A DNA stretch of 38,388 bases from Desulfobacteraceae bacterium CG2_30_51_40 (GTDB lineage: Bacteria; Desulfobacterota; DSM-4660; Desulfatiglandales; Desulfatiglandaceae). This document shows positions 23,914-31,531 of this stretch, in pieces; the stretch's first letter is position 1, and each line of letters starts with the position of its first letter. The position numbers and the translations under genes were made by a program. Location of the stretch: assembly GCA_001874005.1 (NCBI GenBank), contig MNYJ01000207.1, positions 1-38,388 of the forward strand. The letters run 5' to 3'. Below the pieces are notes generated by a model that worked only from the letters and a program-made list of their open reading frames with translations, was not told the DNA's origin and made no database searches.

Positions 23914-24453
23914 ATGGATGAAAGAATGAAAAGGTTCCTTGACCAGCTACTGAAGAAAAAGAGGGAATTTGAAAAGACCCTTGAGCTGCTCCTGGAAAGC
24001 CAGAGAGATTACAATGAGGACATCTCAGACACTAATTTGGCCGATGAAACAGATCACGCCCAGCGTGAGACGTCGCTTCACAGCAACTTCAGTCTGATCG
24101 AACGTAAGAGTTTGGAATTAAAGCAGATCAATCGCCTTATAGAGAAGATAAAATGCGGCGAGAAGTTCGGAGAGTGTGAGGAGTGCGGGGAACCCATTCC
24201 AACCGCCAGACTTCTGATAATGCCTGAATCCACTCTTTGCATAAAGTGTCAGAGGGATATTGAGAAGGCCGCCCAACTGAGAAGCATGGGCAGCAGAGGT
24301 CAGGACCGTCTGAGCCCCAGGATGGAATCACCATGGCAGTATTCAAGTGAATGGGACGAAGCTGAAAAGAGCGGAGGCATTATGGAAACGGACTCCCTTT
24401 GTGTGGTGGAACTGGATGAAGGCGAAGGACACGAGGAGCAGGAGGCGGTCTAA
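23914..24453 (+). CDS. DksA/TraR-family zinc-finger regulator
   Basis: The 179-residue protein starts with a coiled-coil region containing ADETDHA (compare the D-x-x-D-x-A tip motif of DksA), followed by the C4 zinc finger CEECG...CIKCQRD (about 88-113) with the spacing usual for DksA/TraR. It then has an acidic tail of about 60 residues ending DEGEGHEEQEAV, which is unusual. DksA proteins bind the RNA polymerase secondary channel and modulate initiation with ppGpp. The ATG at 23914 has AAGGGA at good spacing; the ATG at 23899 does not. It is followed closely by xseA. Confidence 0.88.
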   Translation: MDERMKRFLDQLLKKKREFEKTLELLLESQRDYNEDISDTNLADETDHAQRETSLHSNFSLIERKSLELKQINRLIEKIKCGEKFGECEECGEPIPTARLLIMPESTLCIKCQRDIEKAAQLRSMGSRGQDRLSPRMESPWQYSSEWDEAEKSGGIMETDSLCVVELDEGEGHEEQEAV

Positions 24454-24469
24454 CGGAGAGGATGGCCGG

Positions 24470-25813
24470 TTGGAATCTCAGGAGACAGCGCCGAAGATTT
24501 TTTCAGTCACTGAACTTACAAGCGCGCTGCAACAGCTTATAGAAACCCGTTTCGCCTTCGTCTGGCTCGAAGGCGAAATATCAAACTTCAGTTCCCCTTC
24601 ATCCGGGCACTTCTACATGGTTATCAAGGACGGTAAGGCCCAGATAAGGGCAGTGATGTTCCGTCCGCAAATCAGATCCATCCGCTTTGTCCCTGAAAAC
24701 GGCATGAAGGTCCTTGCCAGAGGAAGGATAACGGTTTACGCACCAAGAGGGGAATACCAGCTCGTAATTGACTATATAGAACCCATCGGGGCAGGCGCTC
24801 TGGCCTTGGCCTTTGAGCAGCTAAAAAAGAAGCTTGCGGCCCAAGGGATATTTGATCAGGCACTCAAGAGAACTCTTCCTTTCCTTCCAAAGCGGGTTGC
24901 GGTAATCACATCGCCTACAGGTGCCGCCATAAAGGATTTCCTTAAGATCATCCATAGGCGGTTTGCAAACCTTGAAATTACGATCCTTCCTGTAAGGGTT
25001 CAAGGGGAAGGGGCCGCTTGCGAGATAGCTCACGCCCTGGACCTTGCAAACAAAACCCTTGACGCGGATGTGATAGTGCTTACTCGCGGCGGAGGCTCTC
25101 TTGAAGATCTCTGGGCCTTTAACGAGGAAGAGGTAGCGCTTGCGATAAGGAGATCGCGGATACCGGTTGTCTCTGCGGTAGGCCATGAAATTGATCTGAC
25201 CATCTCTGATATGGCCGCAGACGTCAGGGCCCCGACCCCTTCAGCGGCCGCCGAGATGCTTGTCAGGGAAAAGGAAGGCCTTGAAGAAAAGCTCTTTCTG
25301 ATAACGGCCAGAATAAGGCGCGGCATCACGGGAAGACTCTCCTCTTCCCGTGAAAGACTGGAAAGCCTTTCAAAGGCCGTCAAACAGCCGGAAAGGGCAA
25401 TTGAGGATATGTGGATTAGGTTGGACGAACTTCACGCAAGACTCACCGTTCAGATAAGGAGGAGCATGAGCGAGGTTCAAAGAGAGCTGAAGAATGCAGC
25501 CAGGGCCCTTTCGCTCAGATCTCCGCTTGGCCTCATATCCTTCTCCAGGGAAAAGATCGACGGCCTTTCCCGAGGTCTTACAAGGGCATGCTTCGGTTTC
25601 CTGAGCGGAAGAAAAACCGACCTCTCCGCCGCCTCCAGGCAGATTGAAAACCTCAATCCCTTCGCTATCCTCAAGAGGGGTTACAGCATAACGACCGCTC
25701 TACCGGAAAAGAAGATCGTAAGAGCAGGTAGTCAGGTCAAAGAAGGTCAGCTCCTCGAAGTCATCCTCGGCTCAGGCTCCCTTGTCTGCGTCACAAAAGA
25801 AGTCAAACAATAG
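24470..25813 (+). CDS. xseA: Exodeoxyribonuclease VII large subunit
   Basis: Catalytic subunit of ExoVII, which degrades single-stranded DNA and acts with XseB. It has an N-terminal OB fold (FAFVWLEGEISNFSSPSSGHFYMVIKDG), the catalytic domain with VAVITSPTGAAIKDFL, LTRGGGSLEDLWAFNEE and AVGHEIDLTISDMAADVRAPTPSAAAE, then a long coiled coil and the C-terminal ILKRGYS motif. The open frame reaches back to 24347 inside the preceding gene; I chose TTG at 24470 because GGAGAGG lies nine bases upstream and it gives the standard length of 447. This start is an inference. Confidence 0.94.
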   Translation: MESQETAPKIFSVTELTSALQQLIETRFAFVWLEGEISNFSSPSSGHFYMVIKDGKAQIRAVMFRPQIRSIRFVPENGMKVLARGRITVYAPRGEYQLVIDYIEPIGAGALALAFEQLKKKLAAQGIFDQALKRTLPFLPKRVAVITSPTGAAIKDFLKIIHRRFANLEITILPVRVQGEGAACEIAHALDLANKTLDADVIVLTRGGGSLEDLWAFNEEEVALAIRRSRIPVVSAVGHEIDLTISDMAADVRAPTPSAAAEMLVREKEGLEEKLFLITARIRRGITGRLSSSRERLESLSKAVKQPERAIEDMWIRLDELHARLTVQIRRSMSEVQRELKNAARALSLRSPLGLISFSREKIDGLSRGLTRACFGFLSGRKTDLSAASRQIENLNPFAILKRGYSITTALPEKKIVRAGSQVKEGQLLEVILGSGSLVCVTKEVKQ

Positions 25814-25823
25814 ACCCTCTTTA

Positions 25824-25852
25824 TTGACTGCCGGTCCATCTTGGACTATCTT
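25824..25852 (+). promoter_or_regulatory. Sigma-70-type promoter for xseB-ispA-dxs-tlyA
   Basis: TTGACT, a 17-base spacer and TATCTT, located just after xseA in the 180-base gap before xseB. Transcription would begin near 25860, giving a leader of about 130 bases that contains a small AGGC...GCCT hairpin. I recognised no riboswitch in the leader. Read-through from xseA is also possible. Confidence 0.5.
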
Positions 25853-25993
25853 TAACGGCGATTGCCGACATTTATTTCATAAACAGGCTTTCAGCGCACT
25901 CGGCCACAGTGATGAGGGCCGTGTAAAAAGAGGAAGACAGGCGTCTTTAGAGAGCCTGGCTGGCGCATGTATGGGCCCTGACAAGGAGGCATG

Positions 25994-26233
25994 ATGGCGG
26001 AGCAGAGATTCGAAGACGCGATGAAGCGCCTCGAGGAGATTGTTGAAACCCTTGAAGAGGGTAATCCCTCTCTTGAGGAGGCCATAAAGAGATTCGAGGA
26101 AGGCATGAAGCTCGTAAAGCTTTGCACCAGGAAACTCGATGAGGCAGAGCGAAAGGTCACACTCCTCATAGAGGAGGCCGACGGAAGGACCAGACAGGTT
26201 CCCTTTGAAGAAGAGGAAGAAAAGGATGCCTGA
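25994..26233 (+). CDS. xseB: Exodeoxyribonuclease VII small subunit
   Basis: The 79-residue helical protein has the family signature FEDAMKRLEEIVETLEEGNPSLEEAIKRFEEGMKLVKLCTRKLDEAERKV (two helices packing against XseA). Of the two adjacent ATGs, the second (25994) is better spaced from AAGGAGG. It sits 180 bases after xseA and overlaps ispA by eight bases. Confidence 0.95.
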   Translation: MAEQRFEDAMKRLEEIVETLEEGNPSLEEAIKRFEEGMKLVKLCTRKLDEAERKVTLLIEEADGRTRQVPFEEEEEKDA

Positions 26234-27128
26234 GCCTTTCAGTCTTTCAGCCTACCTGAGTGAAAAGCGTTCAGCCGTGGAAAAGGCTCTTGCCGATATC
26301 TTCCGGGAACCGGGAGGCCCTGCATCAAGGATAAGAGAAGCCATGTCATACAGCCTTTTTGCAGGAGGGAAAAGACTGCGCCCGATCCTTTGCATTGCCG
26401 CAGCGGAGGCGGTAGGCGGAACCCAGTCCCAGACCATGCCTGCTGCCTGCGCCCTCGAACTCATTCATACATATTCCCTGATTCACGATGATCTCCCGGG
26501 CATGGATGATGATGACCTGAGGAGAGGACTTTCAACAAATCACAAGGTTTTCGGAATAGGAGCGGCGATCCTGGCCGGAGACGGACTTCTTACTGAGGCA
26601 TTCAGGCTCCTTGCCGGAAAAGGGCTTTCCATGCCAGATTCAGCGCCCGCATTCATAAGAGCCATGGCGATAATAGCCGAGGCCGCGGGTTATCTCGGCA
26701 TGGTGGGCGGTCAGATGGCAGATCTTGATGCCGAAGGAAAAGTCGTGTCCCTTGAAACTCTTTCCTTTATTCATACCCACAAGACCGCCGACCTTATAGC
26801 CGCATCCGTCAAGGCGGGGGCAGTGCTGGCTAATGCCGACAAACCGGCCTTTGACTCCCTGGGCGATTATGGGATCAATATCGGCCTCGCCTTTCAGATA
26901 AGGGACGATCTCCTTGATGTAGAAGGCGATGCGAACGCCATGGGAAAATCAACCGGCTCTGATAATAAGCGGGGCAAGGCGACCTACCCCGCCCTTTTGG
27001 GCCTTGATCGCTCAAAGGAAATACAGCGTAATCTCGTGGAAAAGGCCCTTAAAAGTATAGCGGCATTTGATTACAGGGCCCAACCGCTTCGCGCCATCGC
27101 AGCATACATAATCGAGAGGAAGTCGTGA
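26226..27128 (+). CDS. ispA: Polyprenyl (farnesyl/geranyl) diphosphate synthase
   Basis: Head-to-tail prenyl transferase condensing IPP with allylic diphosphates. The 300-residue protein has GGKRLRP near the N terminus, the first Asp-rich motif DDLPGMDDDDLRRG (FARM) and the second QIRDDLLDVEGD (SARM). The short-chain type, with two residues inserted in the FARM, fits FPP/GGPP synthases of the IspA group. The ATG at 26226 gives the expected N terminus (MPEPFSLSAYL). It overlaps xseB and, by four bases, dxs, so isoprenoid genes are translationally coupled. Confidence 0.94.
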   Translation: MPEPFSLSAYLSEKRSAVEKALADIFREPGGPASRIREAMSYSLFAGGKRLRPILCIAAAEAVGGTQSQTMPAACALELIHTYSLIHDDLPGMDDDDLRRGLSTNHKVFGIGAAILAGDGLLTEAFRLLAGKGLSMPDSAPAFIRAMAIIAEAAGYLGMVGGQMADLDAEGKVVSLETLSFIHTHKTADLIAASVKAGAVLANADKPAFDSLGDYGINIGLAFQIRDDLLDVEGDANAMGKSTGSDNKRGKATYPALLGLDRSKEIQRNLVEKALKSIAAFDYRAQPLRAIAAYIIERKS

Positions 27129-29026
27129 AAGCGGGGGAGCAACATTATAGAATCCTCAACAGGGTAGATTCGCCACGGGATATAAAATCCCTCTCCATCC
27201 AGGAGCTTGAACTTCTGGCACGGGAGATAAGGGACAAGATAATAGAAACCGTGAGCCACACCGGAGGTCATCTTGCCCCGAGCCTGGGTGCGGTGGAAAT
27301 CGCGATAGCCCTGCACTATGTGTTTGACGCCCCGAATGACAAGATTATATGGGACGTCGGGCATCAGGCCTATGCCCACAAGCTTCTTACCGGAAGGCGC
27401 GACAGATTCCATACACTGCGGACCCTGGGAGGATTGAGCGGTTTTCCAAAGAGGGCTGAGAGCCCCTATGACTCATTTGACACGGGGCACAGCAGCACCT
27501 CAATCTCCGCCGGACTGGGCATCTCAACGGCCAAGGCCCTGAAAGGTGAAGATCACAAGGTCATAGCGGTTATAGGAGACGGCTCCATGACTGCAGGCAT
27601 GGCCTTCGAAGGCCTCAACCAGGCGGGCGAAACCGAAAAGGACCTTATTGTCGTCCTAAACGATAACGGCATGTCCATCGCGCCCAACGTAGGCTCGTTT
27701 TCATCATTTCTGAGCCGCAAGATGACAGGGAAAAGATTCGTCAATCTGAGGCGGGAGATTGATAACTTCTTCAGGTCACTGCCAGGCCTGGGGGAAAACA
27801 TAATCAGTCTTCTGAGAAAAAGCGAGGACTCCCTGATCACCTTTTTTACGCCGGGAATGCTCTTTGAGGCCTTCAAGTTCAAATACATTGGCCCTATTCA
27901 GGGTCACAGGCTCGACATGCTCATCGAGACCTTTGAAAACGTACGACGCATCGGGGGCCCCATACTGGTTCACGCCGTGACCGTGAAGGGCAAGGGATAC
28001 GAGCCCGCTGAGATAAACCCCTGCCATTTTCACAGTGTGGGCTCATTTGATGTCCCTACAGGCTGCGCGCCTTCTCCCGTTAAACCCAAGCCGCTAACCT
28101 ATACAGAGATCTTCGGAAGCACGATGCTGGAGCTTGCCGCATCCAATGAAAAACTGTTTGCTATCACGGCAGCCATGCCTGAGGGAACCGGGCTTGCCGA
28201 GTTCGGCGACAAGTATCCGGAAAGGTTTCTTGACGTCGGCATTGCCGAACAACACGCTGTAACCTTTGCTGCGGGCCTTGCCTGTGAAGGCTTCCGTCCC
28301 GTGGTTGCGATCTATTCGACCTTTCTTCAAAGGTCTTTTGACCAGATCATCCATGATGTCTGCCTGCCGAAACTTCCCGTGGTATTCGCACTCGACAGGG
28401 CAGGGATCGTCGGCGAAGACGGCCCCACCCACCATGGGCAATTTGACATAACATACCTCAGGAGCCTTCCGAATATGACGGTCATGGCCCCGAAGGACGA
28501 AAACGAATTGAGAAAAATGCTTTTTACCGCCCTGTCTCATGATGGACCTGTTGCAATACGCTATCCCAGAGGACCAGGGCTTGGGGTTGAGATAGACCGG
28601 GAGCTTGAGGCTGTTCCTTTCGGCAGGGCAGAGATACTTAAGGAAGGATCAGATATCGTTATCGTGGCCCTTGGAAGCATGGTAACAAAGGCGATCGAAG
28701 CCTCCGGGATACTGGGTGAAAAGGGAATCTCCGCAGCCGTCATCAATGCCAGATTTGTAAAACCTCTTGACCTGACCATCCTACATCTTGCGGCTAAGGC
28801 AGGCAGGATGATCATTGCGGAGGAAAACACAAGGCTGGGCGGACTTGGATCCGCAGTTATGGAGTCTCTTAGCGACGAGGGCATCTATTCCGTGAAGATT
28901 GCCAGGGTCGCTCTCCCGGATGCCTTTATCGAGCACGGTCCCCAGGAGGTTCTGAGGGAGAAATACGGAGTCGGCACAGCCTCGATTGTCAAGGCCGCAG
29001 AAGGTCTTATGGCTCATGAGGCTTGA
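27125..29026 (+). CDS. dxs: 1-deoxy-D-xylulose-5-phosphate synthase
   Basis: The first committed step of the MEP isoprenoid pathway: pyruvate plus glyceraldehyde 3-phosphate gives DXP, using thiamine diphosphate. The 633-residue protein has HTGGHLAPSLGAVE, the phosphate-binding HQAYAHKLLTGR, the TPP motif GDGSMTAGMAFEGLN, FDTGHSSTSISAGLG, and in the transketolase-like C-terminal half AEQHAVTFAAGLA and DRAGIVGEDGPTHHG. The start is GTG (27125) with GAGAGGAAG upstream and overlaps the ispA stop as GTGA. It supplies precursors for the adjacent prenyl synthase. Confidence 0.97.
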   Translation: MKAGEQHYRILNRVDSPRDIKSLSIQELELLAREIRDKIIETVSHTGGHLAPSLGAVEIAIALHYVFDAPNDKIIWDVGHQAYAHKLLTGRRDRFHTLRTLGGLSGFPKRAESPYDSFDTGHSSTSISAGLGISTAKALKGEDHKVIAVIGDGSMTAGMAFEGLNQAGETEKDLIVVLNDNGMSIAPNVGSFSSFLSRKMTGKRFVNLRREIDNFFRSLPGLGENIISLLRKSEDSLITFFTPGMLFEAFKFKYIGPIQGHRLDMLIETFENVRRIGGPILVHAVTVKGKGYEPAEINPCHFHSVGSFDVPTGCAPSPVKPKPLTYTEIFGSTMLELAASNEKLFAITAAMPEGTGLAEFGDKYPERFLDVGIAEQHAVTFAAGLACEGFRPVVAIYSTFLQRSFDQIIHDVCLPKLPVVFALDRAGIVGEDGPTHHGQFDITYLRSLPNMTVMAPKDENELRKMLFTALSHDGPVAIRYPRGPGLGVEIDRELEAVPFGRAEILKEGSDIVIVALGSMVTKAIEASGILGEKGISAAVINARFVKPLDLTILHLAAKAGRMIIAEENTRLGGLGSAVMESLSDEGIYSVKIARVALPDAFIEHGPQEVLREKYGVGTASIVKAAEGLMAHEA

Positions 29027-29732
29027 TGCCCTGCTTGTCCAAAAGGGACTTGCCCCCACAGGTGAGAAGGCCAGGGCACTTATCCTTGCAGGTGTTGTTG
29101 AGGTTGACGGCAAAAGGGCGGACAAGGCAGGGAAAGATGTCCGGGAAAACTCCATTGTGACGGTAAAGGAAGACCCCAATCCCTACGCAAGCCGGGGGGG
29201 CCTTAAGCTTGAGGCAGCCCTCAAGAGTTTCGGGATTGATGTAAGCGGCTTAATTATGCTGGATGCCGGCGCTTCCACCGGGGGATTCACCGATTGCCTT
29301 TTGCAGCATGGCGCGGCAAGGGTCATAGCCGTTGATGTCGGGTACGGTCAGCTTGCATGGAAAATCCGTAACGACCCGAGAGTAACCGTCCTTGAAAAGA
29401 CCAACATCCGGTACCTCAGTAAGGTTGACACGGCCCTGGACGGAGCAGTCATAGATGTGTCTTTCATCTCTCTTAAACTCGTCATACCGCCGGTATCAAG
29501 GCTTCTCAAGGAAAAAGCCTTTATCATAGCGCTTATAAAACCGCAGTTTGAGGCGGGGAAGGAAAGCGTGGGAAAGGGCGGCGTTGTCCGTGACCCGGCG
29601 CTTCACAAAGCCATAATAAAAGACATAGAGGATTTTTCAGCAAAGGCGGGATGGACAGTTAAAGGCCTCATCCCCTCCCCTCTTCTTGGCCCCAAGGGAA
29701 ACAGGGAATTCCTCATCCACCTCGAAAGGTGA
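29016..29732 (+). CDS. tlyA: TlyA-family rRNA methyltransferase/hemolysin-like protein
   Basis: An S4 RNA-binding domain (MRLDALLVQKGLAPTGEKAR, then AGVVEVDGKRADKAGKDV) precedes an FtsJ-like SAM-dependent methyltransferase domain (LDAGASTGGFTDCLLQHGAARVIAVDVG, near residue 86). In mycobacteria TlyA 2'-O-methylates 16S and 23S rRNA; other members are annotated hemolysin A. The conserved catalytic region includes VDVSF-like IDVSFISLK and LIKPQFEAG. The ATG at 29016 matches the family N terminus and overlaps dxs by 11 bases; the longer frame from 28986 was rejected. Confidence 0.94.
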   Translation: MRLDALLVQKGLAPTGEKARALILAGVVEVDGKRADKAGKDVRENSIVTVKEDPNPYASRGGLKLEAALKSFGIDVSGLIMLDAGASTGGFTDCLLQHGAARVIAVDVGYGQLAWKIRNDPRVTVLEKTNIRYLSKVDTALDGAVIDVSFISLKLVIPPVSRLLKEKAFIIALIKPQFEAGKESVGKGGVVRDPALHKAIIKDIEDFSAKAGWTVKGLIPSPLLGPKGNREFLIHLER

Positions 29733-29831
29733 ATGAGGATGAGCCAGACTTTGCGGAACGATAAAACACTCCGATACCCTCTTCTACTGTTGAAGAGTTG
29801 CCCGGCCAATTCTGAAATGTCAGCGTGCTTT

Positions 29832-30110
29832 CTAGTGAGCGCCGCGTTTGGACGCTTTCAGGGGATTGAGTTTCTGTGCAGGCTTTTTCGCTTCTTTTAC
29901 AATGTGCGTGGCCATATTGCATGTGCCCAGGCGCCACTTGGAAGCTGGATCAGGAAAGGAAAGGCAGTACTTTCCGCTTGGAAAGACCGCGATTTTCTGG
30001 CAGCCCTCGCACTGCTCGACAATTGGATGGCAGGAGCCGCCGTTAAACTGGCAGCCCTTCTTGTTCATAAAAACACAGTCATATCCTACTTTAACGGTTC
30101 CGCAAATCAT
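29832..30110 (-). CDS. PxxKW family cysteine-rich protein
   Basis: The 92-residue protein has about nine cysteines spread as C6, C15 and C23-like pairs through EQCEGCQKI and KYCLSF, and the family motif PASKW (P-x-x-K-W) followed by LGTC. A Lys-rich tail ends the protein. The family occurs in Desulfobacterota by my knowledge; its role is not established, and the cysteines suggest metal or Fe-S binding. The ATG at 30110 has GAAAGGA upstream at about ten bases; an upstream GTG is too close to it. It has its own near-consensus promoter, so expression may be high. Confidence 0.8.
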   Translation of the reverse strand: MICGTVKVGYDCVFMNKKGCQFNGGSCHPIVEQCEGCQKIAVFPSGKYCLSFPDPASKWRLGTCNMATHIVKEAKKPAQKLNPLKASKRGAH

Positions 30111-30142
30111 GGTAACCACATCCTTTCTTTAGAAAAATTAAA

Positions 30143-30161
30143 GGAAGCCATAAAGGCCTCC
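30143..30161 (-). promoter_or_regulatory. Hairpin in the leader of the PxxKW gene
   Basis: GGAGGCC and GGCTTCC flank a TTTAT loop on the minus strand (seven pairs, one G-U). It lies between the promoter and the ribosome binding site, so it would be in the 5' leader. No known riboswitch was matched. Confidence 0.35.
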
Positions 30162-30196
30162 CCGAAAAAACAGTGGAAATTTTTATTAAACTGTAT

Positions 30197-30225
30197 TTAA
30201 TATAAAACCAATTCAATTTTGTCAA
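30197..30225 (-). promoter_or_regulatory. Near-consensus sigma-70 promoter for the PxxKW gene
   Basis: On the minus strand: TTGACA (-35, perfect), a 17-base A/T-rich spacer and TATTAA (-10). The start of transcription would be near 30190, giving a leader of about 80 bases. It is the best promoter seen in the window, and its A/T-rich surroundings contrast with the flanks. Confidence 0.75.
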
Positions 30226-30373
30226 GAAAAATAATTCAACAAAAAATCTTTTCAAGGGGCATACATCTTTTCACCGTCTTGCAAGCCGATCCTGCCTCCA
30301 AAATACTTGCCATCATACCTTGTTGGGATTTCTACTTTCCGGTTGACAATGACTTAGTTCATGACTTAGTCTA

Positions 30374-30515
30374 GTGTCCATCCGGAAGTGAGATAGTTTC
30401 GTCGAGTTCAAGGCGGGCGATAATTTTAACCACAGGAATACATAGACGTATTTCGAGGATTAAAATTTGAGCCCAACGCCGAAATCGGTGAAAATAGCCA
30501 TTTCCGGATGGATAC
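30374..30515 (+). mobile_element. 142-bp MITE (family C), copy 2
   Basis: Flanked by TA on both sides (30372-30373 and 30516-30517), with termini GTGTCCATCCGG... and ...CCGGATGGATAC. It matches copy 1 along its whole length with few differences, which suggests recent movement or strong conservation. It ends 58 bases upstream of the Phd-type antitoxin start and could alter that promoter. Confidence 0.9.
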
Positions 30516-30573
30516 TAGTCTATTTTTGTCTGGAAAACAAACCCAACTTCTCATGTTGTCATGGGGGAAACAG

Positions 30574-30807
30574 ATGCAAATGATTAATATTCACGAGGCA
30601 AAGACCCACCTCTCAAGGTTGCTGACAAGGGTTTCGGCAGGAGAAGACATCATAATATCAAAGGCCGGAAAGCCCGTAGCACGGCTTGTCGCATGGAGAG
30701 ACAACGTTGTGGAGCGTAAACCGGGCCTTGACAGAGGTAAATTTTTGGTCCCGGACGATTTCGATGCGCCATTGCCGGAAGATGTGCTGGCTGATTTCGA
30801 GTCATGA
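30574..30807 (+). CDS. Phd/YefM-family antitoxin
   Basis: The 77-residue protein has the family N-terminal fold MINIHEAKTHLSRLLTRVSAGEDIIISKAGKPVARLV, which dimerises and binds operator DNA, and a C-terminal disordered part (APLPEDVLADFES) that neutralises the toxin. The ATG at 30574 was taken with GGGGG upstream; an ATG at 30580 is possible. A longer frame from 30508 would start within the MITE and is not likely. It overlaps the PIN toxin gene by four bases (ATGA). Confidence 0.9.
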   Translation: MQMINIHEAKTHLSRLLTRVSAGEDIIISKAGKPVARLVAWRDNVVERKPGLDRGKFLVPDDFDAPLPEDVLADFES

Positions 30808-31202
30808 AGATACTGCTTGACACCCATTGTTGGCTGTGGTGGATAACTACGCCTGAAAAACTGGCACCAAAGGCCCAACAGCTCATCATGGATGGTCATA
30901 ATGAGCTTTTTTTCTCTGCAGCCAGCAGTTGGGAGATAGCCATCAAGTATGCGCTCGGCAAGCTCCCACTCGCGGAAGATCCTGAAACCTTTATCCCCCC
31001 AAGATTGATGCGAGATGCGATAATGCCGCTTCCCATAACCCACATCCACGCCTTGCACGTGGCCTCCCTGCCTTTGCATCACAGGGATCCTTTTGATCGC
31101 ATCCTCATATCTCAAGCACAACTGGAACATTTGCCCATCATGACCGTGGACAGACAATTCGCTGTTTATAAGGTTGACTTGATTTGGGGGGGGAATGAAT
31201 GA
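30804..31202 (+). CDS. PIN-domain toxin (VapC-like ribonuclease)
   Basis: The 132-residue PIN domain carries the expected acidic residues: Asp6 (LLDTHCWLWW), Glu44 (SSWEIAIK), Asp95/Asp98 (HRDPFDRILI) and Asp116 (TVDRQF). PIN toxins are Mg-dependent endoribonucleases, and the LDTHxxLW type is often paired with Phd-type antitoxins, as here. It is translationally coupled to the antitoxin upstream. It also overlaps a 35-codon ORF downstream by ATGA. Confidence 0.92.
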   Translation: MKILLDTHCWLWWITTPEKLAPKAQQLIMDGHNELFFSAASSWEIAIKYALGKLPLAEDPETFIPPRLMRDAIMPLPITHIHALHVASLPLHHRDPFDRILISQAQLEHLPIMTVDRQFAVYKVDLIWGGNE

Positions 31203-31306
31203 GCTTTCTATCACTCAAGGTCAGAGAGTATGAGGCGCTTAAAAAGAAGATCGCTGAACTCGGCAAAGAACTCAGCTCAGAAATCCCTACCGAAGCGTCA
31301 ATATAG
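31199..31306 (+). CDS. 35-codon ORF coupled to the PIN toxin
   Basis: Starts at ATG 31199 overlapping the toxin stop (ATGA) and reads MSFLSLKVREYEALKKKI then AELGKELSSEIPTEASI. It is a Lys/Glu-rich helix with heptad-like spacing, which could be a small coiled coil. It may be a third member of the toxin-antitoxin operon, or the surviving end of an unrelated gene. No family was recognised and no separate ribosome binding site was seen. It rests on the overlap and composition only. Confidence 0.4.
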   Translation: MSFLSLKVREYEALKKKIAELGKELSSEIPTEASI

Positions 31307-31531
31307 CGCTAAAAACAATATTTTTAATAGGTTATATGCATAAACCTATGTAACCCAAGGGGCGGAGCAGTCCCTTTCTCCTTCACATCTTCCTTGATAG
31401 CGCACAGAATAAAACCTTGAAAAGAAATTGCCCAGCGGCAGCTTTACCCAGTTGGCGATCCTGCACTCCAACAATCAGCCCCGTCCAATTTCGGTTTATT
31501 TAAGGGAATCGGCCGAAGCAGTCCCGGCGAT

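Noticed and set aside
24347-24469. Extended N terminus of the xseA frame
   Set aside because: It lies within the DksA-like gene in another frame and has no family similarity; TTG at 24470 has a ribosome binding site.
29733-30200. Plus-strand frames of 155 and 94 codons after tlyA
   Set aside because: They are antisense to the PxxKW gene, which has the conserved motif, ribosome binding site and promoter.
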